Part shown: in pieces, positions 49,152-58,528 of the stretch
How the letters are laid out: each line of letters begins with the position of its first letter
Numbering within the stretch: the stretch's first letter is position 1
Assembly (NCBI GenBank): GCA_963977005.1
Contig: CAXBMQ010000010.1
Location: 92,219 to 156,218, forward strand
DNA from: CAXBCP01 sp963977005
Lineage (GTDB): Bacteria > Pseudomonadota > Alphaproteobacteria > MPNO01 > UBA830
Length of the DNA stretch: 64,000 bases
Direction of reading: 5' to 3'
Notes under the pieces: model-generated
What the model was told of the DNA's origin: nothing
The model's database searches: none
What the model saw: the letters and a program-made list of their open reading frames with translations, nothing else
Position numbers and translations under genes: made by a program

Positions 49152-51512
49152 TCAGAACGCGCCCTCGCGGTCTTTCAGGACGCTGTCGTATTCCGCCAGT
49201 TTCGCGGCGACCAGACCGAAGACCGTATCGGCGGGATAAATACCCGACGCATCGGGCACGCCCGCGGGCATACCGAGGAACAGTTCAACTGCATCCTCGA
49301 TCGTCTCGAGGCTGTAGATCGAAAACTTCCCGTCCCGCACCGCCGCTTCGACATTTGCGCGCAATACCAGATTCTTCTCGTTCGCGGCAGGGATAGCGGC
49401 CCCCTGCCCGCCTGCAAGCGTTCCCGCTTCGACGCAGGCCCGGAAAAATCCTTCGATCTTGTGGTGTGCGCCGCCGATCGCCTGCGCCGCGCCGTGCTGA
49501 TTGACCGACCCGGTGATCGCCAGATCCTGGCGTACCGGCACGCCCGAGATATCCGACAGGATTGCCACCAGTTCGGCGAGCGAGGCACTGTCGCCATCGA
49601 CCCCGCCATAGGACTGTTCGAACGTGATCGATACGTTGAACGACAGCGGGTAGGTCCGCGCAAATGTGCCGGAGAGCCACCCCTGCAGGACAAGAGCGCC
49701 CTTTTGCTGCAGCGGTCCGCCGAGACCCGTGTCGCGCTCGATATTGAGCACCCCGCGACGGCCCACCGATGCACGGGCGGTCACGCGGCTGGGCGTCCCG
49801 AACGCGTGATCGCCGACGTCCCGAACCGTCAACGCATTTACCTGCCCGACCGCGCTGCCGGTCGTCGCGATCAGCACGGATTTCTCTGCAATCCCTTCCT
49901 GGATGCGGTCTTCGATGCGGGCGTTGCGGTGACGCCGGTTCTCGATCGCGGTTTCGACCGTCTCCGCGGTGATCTCGTTACCGCCGGTTTTCCTGAGCAC
50001 GTGCCGGGCTTCGGCCATGACGTCCTCGATACGCTCGAACTGCGAGGAGAGTTTCGTCCGGTCCGCCGCCCAACGCGACGCCTGGCCAAGCAGCCGGACA
50101 ATCGCGGAATCGGTGTATTCGACCTCGCCGCCCATGTCGTCCGACAGGTCGCGGATAAGCCCTGCATAGGTCTCTACATTCTTGGTCTCGGCGTCGAAAT
50201 CAGGATCGATATCCGCCTTGATCCGGAAATAGCTCTGAAACTCCGGGTCGGTGGAAAAGAACGTGTAGTACCAGTTCGGAGCGCCGACCAGCACCACCTT
50301 CACATCGAGTGGCACAGGCTGGGGCGACAACGCCCCCGCGACCGTCGGCCCGTTGTTCCGGTATAGCTCTTCGATCCTGATCTCCCGGTCCCGCAAGGCC
50401 CCCTTGATAAAAGGCCAGACTGACGGATTGGACGCGATTGCGTCCGCGCGAAGGACGAGCACGCCGCCATTGGCATGATGAAACGCGCCCGGCTTGATCA
50501 GCGTGAAATCGGTCTCCATCGACCGCGCGGACTGGCGGTACTCGATACGCCCGAAAAGGTTTTCATAGGTCGGGTTAGCCTCCACGATGACCGGCAACGT
50601 CTCTTTGCGCTGGTTGTCGACCAGCAAGTTGACCGCATACCGTCGCGCGGGATCCAGTTCCGGCGGTCGGGCGCTGTCTTCTGGTACCGGCAGGAACGCC
50701 TGATAGTTATCGGTTATGTCATTGCGCAGTTCGACGAGCCATTTGTTCAGCCCGTGGTGTTCGGCAAATGCCGCGAGCGCCGCATCTATGACAGGCCCGC
50801 TGGTCTGGTCCGCGACCTGCCGGCCGAGCTCGGCGCCACGTTGCTGGAAAGCCGCCTGCAGTTCTGCCGTGCGGCGATTGACGGCAAGTATCTGCTGGGC
50901 CAGGGCCGGACCGTGTTCCGCGAGAAGCGCCCGCTGCTCGTCCGTCATCTGATCGGCCGGTACAGCTTCGCCCTCCTCGTTCGTGGCAACGATAACCGGC
51001 CCCTGCTGGTTCTGCAGGATGTCCAGGCCCTTTGCCTGCGCCGCTTCCTTCACGGCTTTCATCTGGGTATTCAGCTCGTTCTGGGCAGCCTCGCCCTCCG
51101 CCTGCATCTTGGATTGAAACGATTCCCCCCCGAAGGCTGTCCTCAACGCCTGGGTCAGCCCGCCGACCAGCTGCCGCATTGCGTCGCGCAGCTTTCTGCC
51201 TTCGCCCGCCGGCAAACGAACCGCGACGGGTTCTCCCGGCGCGCCGAAATCGTTCAGGTAGACCCAGTCGTCAGGTGCCCGGCTGTCGCTGACGGCCTCG
51301 TGCAGAAATTCGACCGTCGACGTCAGGCGCCCACTCCGGTTCTCGCCCAGAACGAATACGTTAAAGCCCGGCTCCGGCATCGCAAGGGCCATTTCCAGCG
51401 CTTCGCGGGCGCGCTGATGGCTGGACAGGTCGAAGATCGCGCCATCCTGGCGCGCACCGGGTGCGAAAGCGGGAATGCCGATCTGGTCAGGACTTAGTTT
51501 CTTGGCGGTCAT
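49152..51512 (-). CDS. Lon-like AAA+ protease (YcbZ/LonH family)
   Basis: A 786-residue protein. The C-terminal domain is a Lon peptidase with Ser in GDSASLAELVAI and Lys in GAHHKIEGFFRACVEAG, which form the Ser-Lys dyad. The middle has an AAA fold with NGGVLVLRADAI as Walker B. The Walker A-like segment near residue 56 reads LGENRSGRLTST, with Arg and Leu where Lys and Ser/Thr normally stand. A long coiled-coil-like insertion (about 140-230) is typical. Role: probable ATP-dependent proteolysis of unknown targets. Confidence 0.88.
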   Translation of the reverse strand: MTAKKLSPDQIGIPAFAPGARQDGAIFDLSSHQRAREALEMALAMPEPGFNVFVLGENRSGRLTSTVEFLHEAVSDSRAPDDWVYLNDFGAPGEPVAVRLPAGEGRKLRDAMRQLVGGLTQALRTAFGGESFQSKMQAEGEAAQNELNTQMKAVKEAAQAKGLDILQNQQGPVIVATNEEGEAVPADQMTDEQRALLAEHGPALAQQILAVNRRTAELQAAFQQRGAELGRQVADQTSGPVIDAALAAFAEHHGLNKWLVELRNDITDNYQAFLPVPEDSARPPELDPARRYAVNLLVDNQRKETLPVIVEANPTYENLFGRIEYRQSARSMETDFTLIKPGAFHHANGGVLVLRADAIASNPSVWPFIKGALRDREIRIEELYRNNGPTVAGALSPQPVPLDVKVVLVGAPNWYYTFFSTDPEFQSYFRIKADIDPDFDAETKNVETYAGLIRDLSDDMGGEVEYTDSAIVRLLGQASRWAADRTKLSSQFERIEDVMAEARHVLRKTGGNEITAETVETAIENRRHRNARIEDRIQEGIAEKSVLIATTGSAVGQVNALTVRDVGDHAFGTPSRVTARASVGRRGVLNIERDTGLGGPLQQKGALVLQGWLSGTFARTYPLSFNVSITFEQSYGGVDGDSASLAELVAILSDISGVPVRQDLAITGSVNQHGAAQAIGGAHHKIEGFFRACVEAGTLAGGQGAAIPAANEKNLVLRANVEAAVRDGKFSIYSLETIEDAVELFLGMPAGVPDASGIYPADTVFGLVAAKLAEYDSVLKDREGAF

Positions 51513-51571
51513 CGGCTCTCCAGAGGTAAAAAATTCTGTCGGCGGGATAGTTGCGCGTCATCCGGATCCGA

Positions 51572-52558
51572 TCAAGAGGATCGCGCCGCACCGACAAAAG
51601 AGGACAAATATGTGTAGGCGCACTGATTGTGCCACGGCGTCGACCGGTCGCGCCCGTGAAACCCTACATGACCACCGCCATCTGCCAGCGCCAGCGTTAT
51701 TCCCGGCAAAGTCGCCGCATCGACCGTTTCGTAAGCGTCAGCCGGAATCCATGGGTCGTTTCGCGCGTGGATCAGCAATGTCGGGGTTTCGATATCCGCC
51801 AGCATCCCGGCGGCCGAGCATTTCCGGTAATAATCGTCGGCGCCGTCGTAGCCGTTCCGGGGCGCCACGAACACATCGTCGAACGCATAGACCGAGCGCG
51901 CGCCTGCGATACCCGATTTCTCGGCATCGGTGAGGTGGGCCTGACCGGCAACCGCCTCTTCCGCCATGCGCTTGAGCAACCACCCGTGATACAGCCGGTT
52001 GCGCGGCGCCATCATCCGCCGCGACGCCGCCGCGAGATCGATGGGCGCAGAGACGGCAATCGCGCAGGCCGGCAAAATCTCATGCGGGTTTTCCGCCAGA
52101 TATTTGAGAATAATGTTGCCGCCCAGAGAGTAACCGATCAGCACCAGGCCCTGACGCAGAAGAGTGCCCGGCAACTGGCGCAGAATGCTGCCGAGGTCGG
52201 CGCTCGACCCGGCGCAGTAATGTCGCCGGCAGGTCTGTCGCGACGGGCCGGCACCCCGCAGGTTCAGGCGAAGTACCGACATCTTCTGCGTCAGCAGAAA
52301 TCGCGCGGTTTCAAGGACGTAGAAACTCTCCTCGCATCCGGTGAGGCCGTGCAGCAGGACCGCCAGCGGAGCATCCCCGTTCCGGTGCAATACCCCCTGC
52401 AGGCGATCGCCCGAACCGTCGCCGGTCTCGAAGAACAGTCGTTCAGACGGCCACGCGGATAAATCCCACCCACCCGGGCTCAGATAGTTTCTGAGCGTCT
52501 GCAGGTCGCCCCCGATCCAGGGGAAACGCTGACGAAATGGCGGGAAAGCCGGGTTCAA
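51572..52558 (-). CDS. YheT-like alpha/beta hydrolase
   Basis: A 328-residue hydrolase of the YheT/AB-hydrolase (EST/ABHD1-like) type. Oxyanion motif LLHGLTGCEES near residue 69, nucleophile elbow GYSLGGN near residue 144, acid in ARNDPW and His in GGHVGFHG. The start is TTG 52558, 14 bases after the stop of the ACT-domain gene, with no ribosome site, so coupling is likely. An upstream ATG in frame is absent. The substrate is unknown. Confidence 0.82.
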   Translation of the reverse strand: MNPAFPPFRQRFPWIGGDLQTLRNYLSPGGWDLSAWPSERLFFETGDGSGDRLQGVLHRNGDAPLAVLLHGLTGCEESFYVLETARFLLTQKMSVLRLNLRGAGPSRQTCRRHYCAGSSADLGSILRQLPGTLLRQGLVLIGYSLGGNIILKYLAENPHEILPACAIAVSAPIDLAAASRRMMAPRNRLYHGWLLKRMAEEAVAGQAHLTDAEKSGIAGARSVYAFDDVFVAPRNGYDGADDYYRKCSAAGMLADIETPTLLIHARNDPWIPADAYETVDAATLPGITLALADGGGHVGFHGRDRSTPWHNQCAYTYLSSFVGAARSS

Positions 52559-52571
52559 TGCGATATGACAG

Positions 52572-53093
52572 TCAGAAGCGGTCTGCCGTACAGCTTAACC
52601 CGAGCGCTTCCGCGGTGTTCGTAACGGTGGAAAGGCAGGCTTCCGCAGCGGTCTCCGGCAGAGATACGTCCAGACGGATCACATACAGCCCGTGTTGCTC
52701 CGCGAGCGGCCCGGCATTGAGCGTAACGATGTTCGCGCCGAACTCCACGAATGTCTCGCATAGCCGGGCGACGAGACCGGGCTGATCGCCGCCGGACACC
52801 GTGATCCGGTGGGTAACGTCCCCCTCCGGTCCGTGATGGGCCTCGAAACTGTAGGAGCGCACCTGTATCTCGGCATCAGCGAGTTCCTCCCGCGATTCCA
52901 GCGCCCGCTTCAGATCGGCGATATCGAGTTCGGGCGGCAGTTCGCAGACCGCGGAAAAGTCGGCACCGCCACCCAGAACGGAAAAACTGGTATCCGTCAG
53001 ATTTACGCCGGTCTCCCAGAGCGCAGCGGTAATTGCCGCGACGAGACCGGTTTTGTCGGGACACAGAACTGTTACGATAGCCGTGGTGGTCAT
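52572..53093 (-). CDS. ACT-domain protein, GcvR-like
   Basis: A 173-residue protein with two ACT domains: VLCPDKTGLVAAITAALWETGVNLTDTS and VSGGDQPGLVARLCETFVEFGANIVTLN. It resembles GcvR-like regulators that sense glycine or another amino acid. ATG 53093 is chosen (GAGGG upstream); the frame to 53129 gives a longer variant. It is cotranscribed with the hydrolase gene downstream. The gap to the divergent penicillin-acylase gene (53094-53225) is AT-rich and likely holds promoters. Confidence 0.82.
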   Translation of the reverse strand: MTTTAIVTVLCPDKTGLVAAITAALWETGVNLTDTSFSVLGGGADFSAVCELPPELDIADLKRALESREELADAEIQVRSYSFEAHHGPEGDVTHRITVSGGDQPGLVARLCETFVEFGANIVTLNAGPLAEQHGLYVIRLDVSLPETAAEACLSTVTNTAEALGLSCTADRF

Positions 53094-53225
53094 TGATACC
53101 CTCGGTGTTTGATCGCGGGACACTAGCAATCATGAAGCGGCAGGGCGAGCGAGAAGAAAAACCACTGCATAAAACATCATAAATCACATTAATTTTTTAC
53201 TACAATGTACTGATTTTAAATAATT

Positions 53226-55649
53226 ATGTTAAAATTTATTGCGAATTTCAAATTCAGAAAGCTGGCCATTGGGATAGGCCTTTTTGCAGTCCTGCCCGTG
53301 GTGTTCCTTGCTGTGGCGGGCATCCTCTGGCTCAGAACGTCCCTGCCCGGCCTTTCGGAAAACTTCGCAATGCCGGGGATCGCCGCCCCGATAGAAGTCA
53401 TTCACGACCGGAACGGCATACCGCACATCGTCGCGGGATCGGCCGACGATGCGTATCGGGCGCTCGGCTTCGTTCATGCCCGCGACCGGCTGTTCCAGAT
53501 GGACTTCATGCGGCGCCTCGGCGCGGGCCGACTGTCCGAAGTCGTCGGGCGCCCCACCCTGCGACTCGACAAGACGATGCGCACCCTGGGCCTCTACCGT
53601 CTGGCGGCGGAAACGGTAAACCGCCTGCCACCGGATGCACGGGCCGCCCTGGACGCCTACTCCGGGGGCGTAAACGCCTATATGACGGTGCGCGCCGGCG
53701 CGCTGCCGCCGGAATTTGTTGCCCTGCGATACCGGCCCGAACAATGGACGCCGGCGGATTCTCTCGTATGGGGCCGCCTGATGGCGATACGCCTGACCGG
53801 GAACTGGCGGACCGAGGCGTTGCGGGCCGCTCTCGCCCGACGGCTGACCCCGGACCAGATCGCCGATCTCTGGCCGACGGGGAAAAATGCGGCCACGACT
53901 ACGCTGGCAGAAGCCGACCCTGTGACGGATCTGCCGACCGACATATCGCGCCTCGCCGAACAGGTATTGATGAACATGCCGGACTGGCTGCATCAGGTCT
54001 CGGCGTCGAACTCCTGGCTTGTTTCCGGCGCCGGAACCCGGAGCGGCAAGCCCGTTCTGGCAAACGACCCCCATCTCGGCTACCGCGCCCCGGGTCTGTG
54101 GTACCTCGCGCGGATCAGCGCACCGGGTCTGAACGTCACCGGGGCAACGGTACCGGGCGTCCCGTTCCACATCCTTGGCCACAACGGCCGTATCGCCTGG
54201 GGGTTCACGACCACCGACAGCGACACCCAGGATCTGTTCGTTGAGCGGGTCGATCCCCGCCGCCCCGCCCATTACCTGACACCGACGGGCTCGGTGCCGT
54301 TTACCAGCCGGCAGGAGACGGTCCGCATCAAGGGGGCGCCTGCGGAAAGCTTCACGGTCCGGTCAACGCGGCACGGCCCCGTCATTTCAGACATATACGG
54401 CAGTCTGGCCGACCTTGCCGGCGAGGAGCACGTCATCGCGCTTGCCGCGACAAGCCTGCGCGCCGACGATATGACGGCGCTTGCCCTGCACCGGTTCAAT
54501 ACGGCGCAGGACTGGCCTGCGTTCCGGGCGGCCGCCCGCAATTTTCATGCCCCGCAGCAGAATATTTCCTATGCCGATACCGACGGCAATATCGGGTTCA
54601 TTGCACCGGGACGGGTCCCCGTCAGACGCACCGGTCAGGGGCGCCGGCCTGTACCCGGCTGGACCGGCACATTCGACTGGACCGGTTTTATCCCGTTCGA
54701 TGCGCTGCCACAGACCTATAATCCGGCTTCGGGAACGATAGTGAACGCTAACCACCGGATCGTCCCGGATAGCTATGAATGGTACCTGACGGATGACTGG
54801 GCAGCACCCTACCGGGCCCGGCGTATACACACGCTTCTTGACCGGGACACCCCTCATACGGTGGCGCTGTCCACACGCATACAGACCGACGCACTGTCAC
54901 TCTCGGCGAGAGATCTTGTGCCCGTCCTGCTGAAAAACCTGGATGCCGGGACGGAGATGCGCCGGGACATGGCGGCGCGCCTGCGCGCCTGGGACGGGCG
55001 GATGTCGCGGGAGGCAGCCGCACCGCTGATCTATTCGGCATGGCTCGCGGCGGTCAACCGCATGCTCTACGCCGATGAGCTTGGCCCCCTGTTTCCGCAG
55101 TATTTCGGCCTGAGACCCCGTGTCGTCCTGAACATGCTGACCGCACGCCCCGCCTGGTGCGACGATGTGACGACAAAAGCAACGGAAAGCTGCCGAGAGA
55201 TCGTCTCCCGCGCCCTGGATAGCGCGGGCCTCTCGCTTGCCGACAAATACGGCAGCGATATGGCCGACTGGCGATGGGGCAAGGCCCATCAGGCAGTCTT
55301 CAGCCACCCGCTTTTCGGCAGAATTCCCGTCATCAAATTGCTCTCCGACATCCGCATCGAAGCCGATGGCGGACCGTATACGGTCAATCGGGCGCAATCC
55401 CGCATCGGCGATACCAAAAGCCCCTTTGCGAGTGTCCACGGCCCCGGATACCGCGCCGTCTACGATCTGGCCGACCTGGCGAATTCGCGTTTCGCGACCG
55501 CGACCGGTCAGTCGGGCAATCCGCTTTCGCCGTTTTACGCAAATACCACCCGGGACTGGCGCGACGGCATATACATAAAAATCCCGCAAACGCGGGAAGA
55601 CGCGATAAAAGGAACGATGGGCATCACCAGACTGACCCCGGCCAGATGA
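53226..55649 (+). CDS. Penicillin acylase family protein (N-terminal nucleophile amidase)
   Basis: An 807-residue Ntn-hydrolase. A hydrophobic N-terminal segment (about residues 14-36) anchors or exports it. Typical segments are IEVIHDRNGIPHI, DAYRALGFVHARDRLFQMDFMRR and the catalytic Ser261 in SASNSWLVSG, which becomes the new N-terminus after self-cleavage, then NDPHLGYRAPG and LGHNGRIAWGFT. Family members hydrolyse penicillins, acyl-homoserine lactones or other amides. The stop overlaps the threonine ammonia-lyase start (ATGA). Substrate not predictable. Confidence 0.9.
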   Translation: MLKFIANFKFRKLAIGIGLFAVLPVVFLAVAGILWLRTSLPGLSENFAMPGIAAPIEVIHDRNGIPHIVAGSADDAYRALGFVHARDRLFQMDFMRRLGAGRLSEVVGRPTLRLDKTMRTLGLYRLAAETVNRLPPDARAALDAYSGGVNAYMTVRAGALPPEFVALRYRPEQWTPADSLVWGRLMAIRLTGNWRTEALRAALARRLTPDQIADLWPTGKNAATTTLAEADPVTDLPTDISRLAEQVLMNMPDWLHQVSASNSWLVSGAGTRSGKPVLANDPHLGYRAPGLWYLARISAPGLNVTGATVPGVPFHILGHNGRIAWGFTTTDSDTQDLFVERVDPRRPAHYLTPTGSVPFTSRQETVRIKGAPAESFTVRSTRHGPVISDIYGSLADLAGEEHVIALAATSLRADDMTALALHRFNTAQDWPAFRAAARNFHAPQQNISYADTDGNIGFIAPGRVPVRRTGQGRRPVPGWTGTFDWTGFIPFDALPQTYNPASGTIVNANHRIVPDSYEWYLTDDWAAPYRARRIHTLLDRDTPHTVALSTRIQTDALSLSARDLVPVLLKNLDAGTEMRRDMAARLRAWDGRMSREAAAPLIYSAWLAAVNRMLYADELGPLFPQYFGLRPRVVLNMLTARPAWCDDVTTKATESCREIVSRALDSAGLSLADKYGSDMADWRWGKAHQAVFSHPLFGRIPVIKLLSDIRIEADGGPYTVNRAQSRIGDTKSPFASVHGPGYRAVYDLADLANSRFATATGQSGNPLSPFYANTTRDWRDGIYIKIPQTREDAIKGTMGITRLTPAR

Positions 55650-56872
55650 CGGTAACCGCCGCAGACATCCGCACAGCGGCAATTGCGATCGCAGACGGCA
55701 TCGAACGCACGCCATTTGTGCGGTCCCGCACGCTGTCGGATATCTGTGGGACCGAAATCTGGCTCAAGCTCGAAAACCTGCAATATACGGCGTCTTTCAA
55801 AGATCGCGGTGCGCTCAACAAGATGTTGTCGCTGACAGAGGAAGAACGCGCGGCGGGGGTTGTTGCGGCATCCGCCGGCAATCATGCCCAGGCGGTCGCG
55901 TGGCATGCATCGCGCCTCGGGATCGATGCGACGATCGTCATGCCGGTATCGACCCCGCTGGTAAAGATCACCGGAACCGAAAAACTGGGGGCGCGGATCG
56001 TTCTGCACGGGCCCGGCGTGGCGGAGGCCGCCGACCATGCGCTGGACATCGCATCGCGCACCGGCGCGATCTTCATACATCCCTACGACGACGACCGGAT
56101 CATTGCCGGCCAGGGGACCGCCGCGCTCGAGGTTCTGACCGACCGGCCCGACATCGACACCCTCGTCGTGCCTGTCGGCGGCGGCGGTTTCATCGCAGGC
56201 TGCGCCCTCGCGGCAAAGGACATAAATCCGGATATCGAGCTCGTCGGTGTCGAGACGGAAATGTACCCGTCCATGCGCAACGCGCTCTTCGGCGAAACGG
56301 ACCGACGAACCGGCGGCTATTCCATCGCCGACGGCATTTCCGTCAAATCGCCCGGCAGACGCACCCTGGAAATTGCGAAAGAACACGTCTCCCGGATCGA
56401 CATTATCCGCGAGGACGATATCGAGACCGCCATACACATGCTCGCAGAGATCGAAAAGCAGGTCGTCGAGGGCGCGGGTGCGATCCCGCTTGCCGCCGTT
56501 CTGGCGAACCCCGATGCGTTTGCCGGAAAACGGACGGCACTGATGATTTCCGGCGGCAATATCGACACGCGGCTACTGTCATCCGTCCTGATGCGCGGAC
56601 TGGTCCGGTCAGGCCGGCTCGTGCGGCTCGGCATCCAGATCAGCGACCTGCCGGGCAACCTTGCGACCGTGACGGCGTTGATCGCCAAGCTCGGCGGCAA
56701 CATTGTCGAGGTAGAGCATGAACGCTGGTATCGGGACGTGCCGGTCAGGCTTGCCCAGATTGACGTGCTGATCGAGGTAAGAAGCGGCGGCGACGGTCAC
56801 CGCATAGCCGAGGGCCTCGCCGATGCGGGATTTCCGGCGCGGATACGCGGCACCGATTACGGCCAGGCCTGA
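55646..56872 (+). CDS. Threonine ammonia-lyase (biodegradative/IlvA type)
   Basis: A 408-residue PLP enzyme that deaminates threonine to 2-oxobutyrate. PLP Lys is in TASFKDRGALNKM; VVPVGGGGFIAG is the glycine loop. An ACT-type domain at the C-terminus (VRLGIQISDLPGNLATVTALIAKLGGNIVEVEH) suggests allosteric control. ATG 55646 overlaps the preceding gene by four bases; a frame to 55274 is inside the acylase gene. TdcB or IlvA cannot be decided; I leave the symbol open. Confidence 0.88.
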   Translation: MTVTAADIRTAAIAIADGIERTPFVRSRTLSDICGTEIWLKLENLQYTASFKDRGALNKMLSLTEEERAAGVVAASAGNHAQAVAWHASRLGIDATIVMPVSTPLVKITGTEKLGARIVLHGPGVAEAADHALDIASRTGAIFIHPYDDDRIIAGQGTAALEVLTDRPDIDTLVVPVGGGGFIAGCALAAKDINPDIELVGVETEMYPSMRNALFGETDRRTGGYSIADGISVKSPGRRTLEIAKEHVSRIDIIREDDIETAIHMLAEIEKQVVEGAGAIPLAAVLANPDAFAGKRTALMISGGNIDTRLLSSVLMRGLVRSGRLVRLGIQISDLPGNLATVTALIAKLGGNIVEVEHERWYRDVPVRLAQIDVLIEVRSGGDGHRIAEGLADAGFPARIRGTDYGQA

Positions 56873-56875
56873 CGT

Positions 56876-57355
56876 TCAGGACAGGTTTGCGTATCCGCCC
56901 TTGAAGTACAGCAACGGGCGGCACTCTCCTTCCTCATAGGTCATCCGCGTGACCTCGCCGACCATGATCAGATGATCGCCGCCTTCGTACATCCCGTGCT
57001 TTTTGCATTCGAGGACGGCGATCGTCCCATCGAACACCGGACATCCGTTTTCGCCGTAGGCGTGCTCGATGCCGTCCCACTTGTCCTCGCTTGAACGGGC
57101 GAAGTTATTCGACATGTCCATCTGGTCTTCGCTCAGGACGTTTATATTGAAATGCCGGCAGCTTTCGAAAGCCTCGAAACTGTTGATCTTGGCATCGATA
57201 CAAAACAGCACAAGCGGCGGATCGAGTGACAGGGATGAAAACGAATTCGCGGTAATACCGATTTTCTCACCGTCATGATCGAGCGTCGTGACAATCGTGA
57301 CACCCGTTGCAAAACATCCCACCGCGTTGCGGTATTCTCTTTGATCCATCGCCAT
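56876..57355 (-). CDS. Flavin reductase-like domain protein
   Basis: A 159-residue single-domain protein with the FMN-binding split barrel of flavin reductases (RutF/HpaC type): FATGVTIVTTLDHDG, ITANSFSSLSLDPPLVLF and HLIMVGEVTRM. It would supply reduced flavin to a monooxygenase, which is not next to it. It is the last gene of the four-gene operon starting at 59956, separated from the preceding gene by 110 bases. Flavin specificity cannot be read. Confidence 0.87.
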   Translation of the reverse strand: MAMDQREYRNAVGCFATGVTIVTTLDHDGEKIGITANSFSSLSLDPPLVLFCIDAKINSFEAFESCRHFNINVLSEDQMDMSNNFARSSEDKWDGIEHAYGENGCPVFDGTIAVLECKKHGMYEGGDHLIMVGEVTRMTYEEGECRPLLYFKGGYANLS

Positions 57356-57465
57356 AAAAACTATCCGTTACCTCTTGATTCCAGCCATTGCGCGGGCCCT
57401 ACGGCGCAATACTAGTAGATTGTCCATCTTTGGGAAACGGGTGCACCCTTCGTAAATCGGGATGT

Positions 57466-58521
57466 TCAGAAACCCGCTATTTCCGCCGCCCTCAGATGAT
57501 CCTGCAGGATCCCCGGGAGCGTGTCGGGCGCTTCCCGCCCAAATCCGCAAAATGCGCCAATGCCGAAATCCGGCAAATACCGGCGCGCCGTCGCAAGCCG
57601 CTCGGCAAAACCATCCATGTTGTGGATCATGCCGAGATAAACCTTCGCGCCTGCGGGGCGCAGTTCGCCCAGCGGCGCGAAAAACGCATCATCGCTCCGG
57701 TCGAGGACGGGAATATGTATCCAGTCCACCCGGCGCCCCGACCCTTCAACGAAAGAATTGGCCATTTTCACGGCGCCGCTCAGATCGTCCGGTGCAAACC
57801 GTGGCCACCCCCCAAGCGTGCCGAAACAAAGGTGAAAACCGAGCCCGGCGGAATCGGGAATATCCGGGCACATGGCCGCGAACTGCGCGACGTTGCGCTC
57901 GACCGCTGACGCGGGATCAACCCCGTCGAGCGCACCGTATCCGTCCATCAGTTCGGTCGCGCAATCCCACTGGATTGCGAGATCTTCCGCCGGAATCTTG
58001 TCGACGATCGTGCGCAGTTCTGCGTGAACGGCATCCTGGTAACCGGGCTTGATCCGCTCCAGATCGCCGGGTGTCGGGAAAACACGCGGCGCAATGACGC
58101 TGTTCACCGACGGGAGCGAAACCTGGAACCGCAGGTCGGCCGCCAGGACGCCCTTCTCGCGAAGCGTCCGGAAAACGAAATACGAGTTGATCGCATCGCG
58201 CGCATAGCCGAGCCGCCAACCGGGATCGCCGAAGCGGACCTGCCCGACACCCTCCCTGACCCTGAACAGCCAGCTATCGCCGGGACCGCGGGGATTCAGG
58301 CGTTCCGCGCCGTCCTCATATTCGGGACGCCGCAGGATTTCGAACTCCGGGTGCCCCGCCATGACCTGATAGTGCACCTTGCTGATCCAGTGCTTCCGGG
58401 GACCGACCTCGCCATCCGGCACGGCGGCAAGATACTTCCCGAGCCCGGCGCCAAACGTCTCGAAGACCTGCTCGGTCGTGTCATAGGGAATACTGCCGAC
58501 CAGCATCAGGTCCTTGCTCAT
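57466..58521 (-). CDS. UROD/MetE-like TIM-barrel protein, function unknown
   Basis: A 351-residue protein with the fold of cobalamin-independent methionine synthase. The N-terminus GSIPYDTTEQVFETFGAGLGKYLAAVPDGEVGPRKHW is typical of an uncharacterised MetE-like group. Possible zinc ligands are H230 and C232 (GFHLCFG) and C325 (AFCGFGR), the same H-x-C...C pattern as MetE, so a thiol-linked methyl or group transfer is possible. It is much shorter than MetE (about 750) and lacks its N-terminal domain. It is 7 bases after the decarboxylase-like gene. Confidence 0.65.
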   Translation of the reverse strand: MSKDLMLVGSIPYDTTEQVFETFGAGLGKYLAAVPDGEVGPRKHWISKVHYQVMAGHPEFEILRRPEYEDGAERLNPRGPGDSWLFRVREGVGQVRFGDPGWRLGYARDAINSYFVFRTLREKGVLAADLRFQVSLPSVNSVIAPRVFPTPGDLERIKPGYQDAVHAELRTIVDKIPAEDLAIQWDCATELMDGYGALDGVDPASAVERNVAQFAAMCPDIPDSAGLGFHLCFGTLGGWPRFAPDDLSGAVKMANSFVEGSGRRVDWIHIPVLDRSDDAFFAPLGELRPAGAKVYLGMIHNMDGFAERLATARRYLPDFGIGAFCGFGREAPDTLPGILQDHLRAAEIAGF

Positions 58522-58528
58522 GTGCGCA

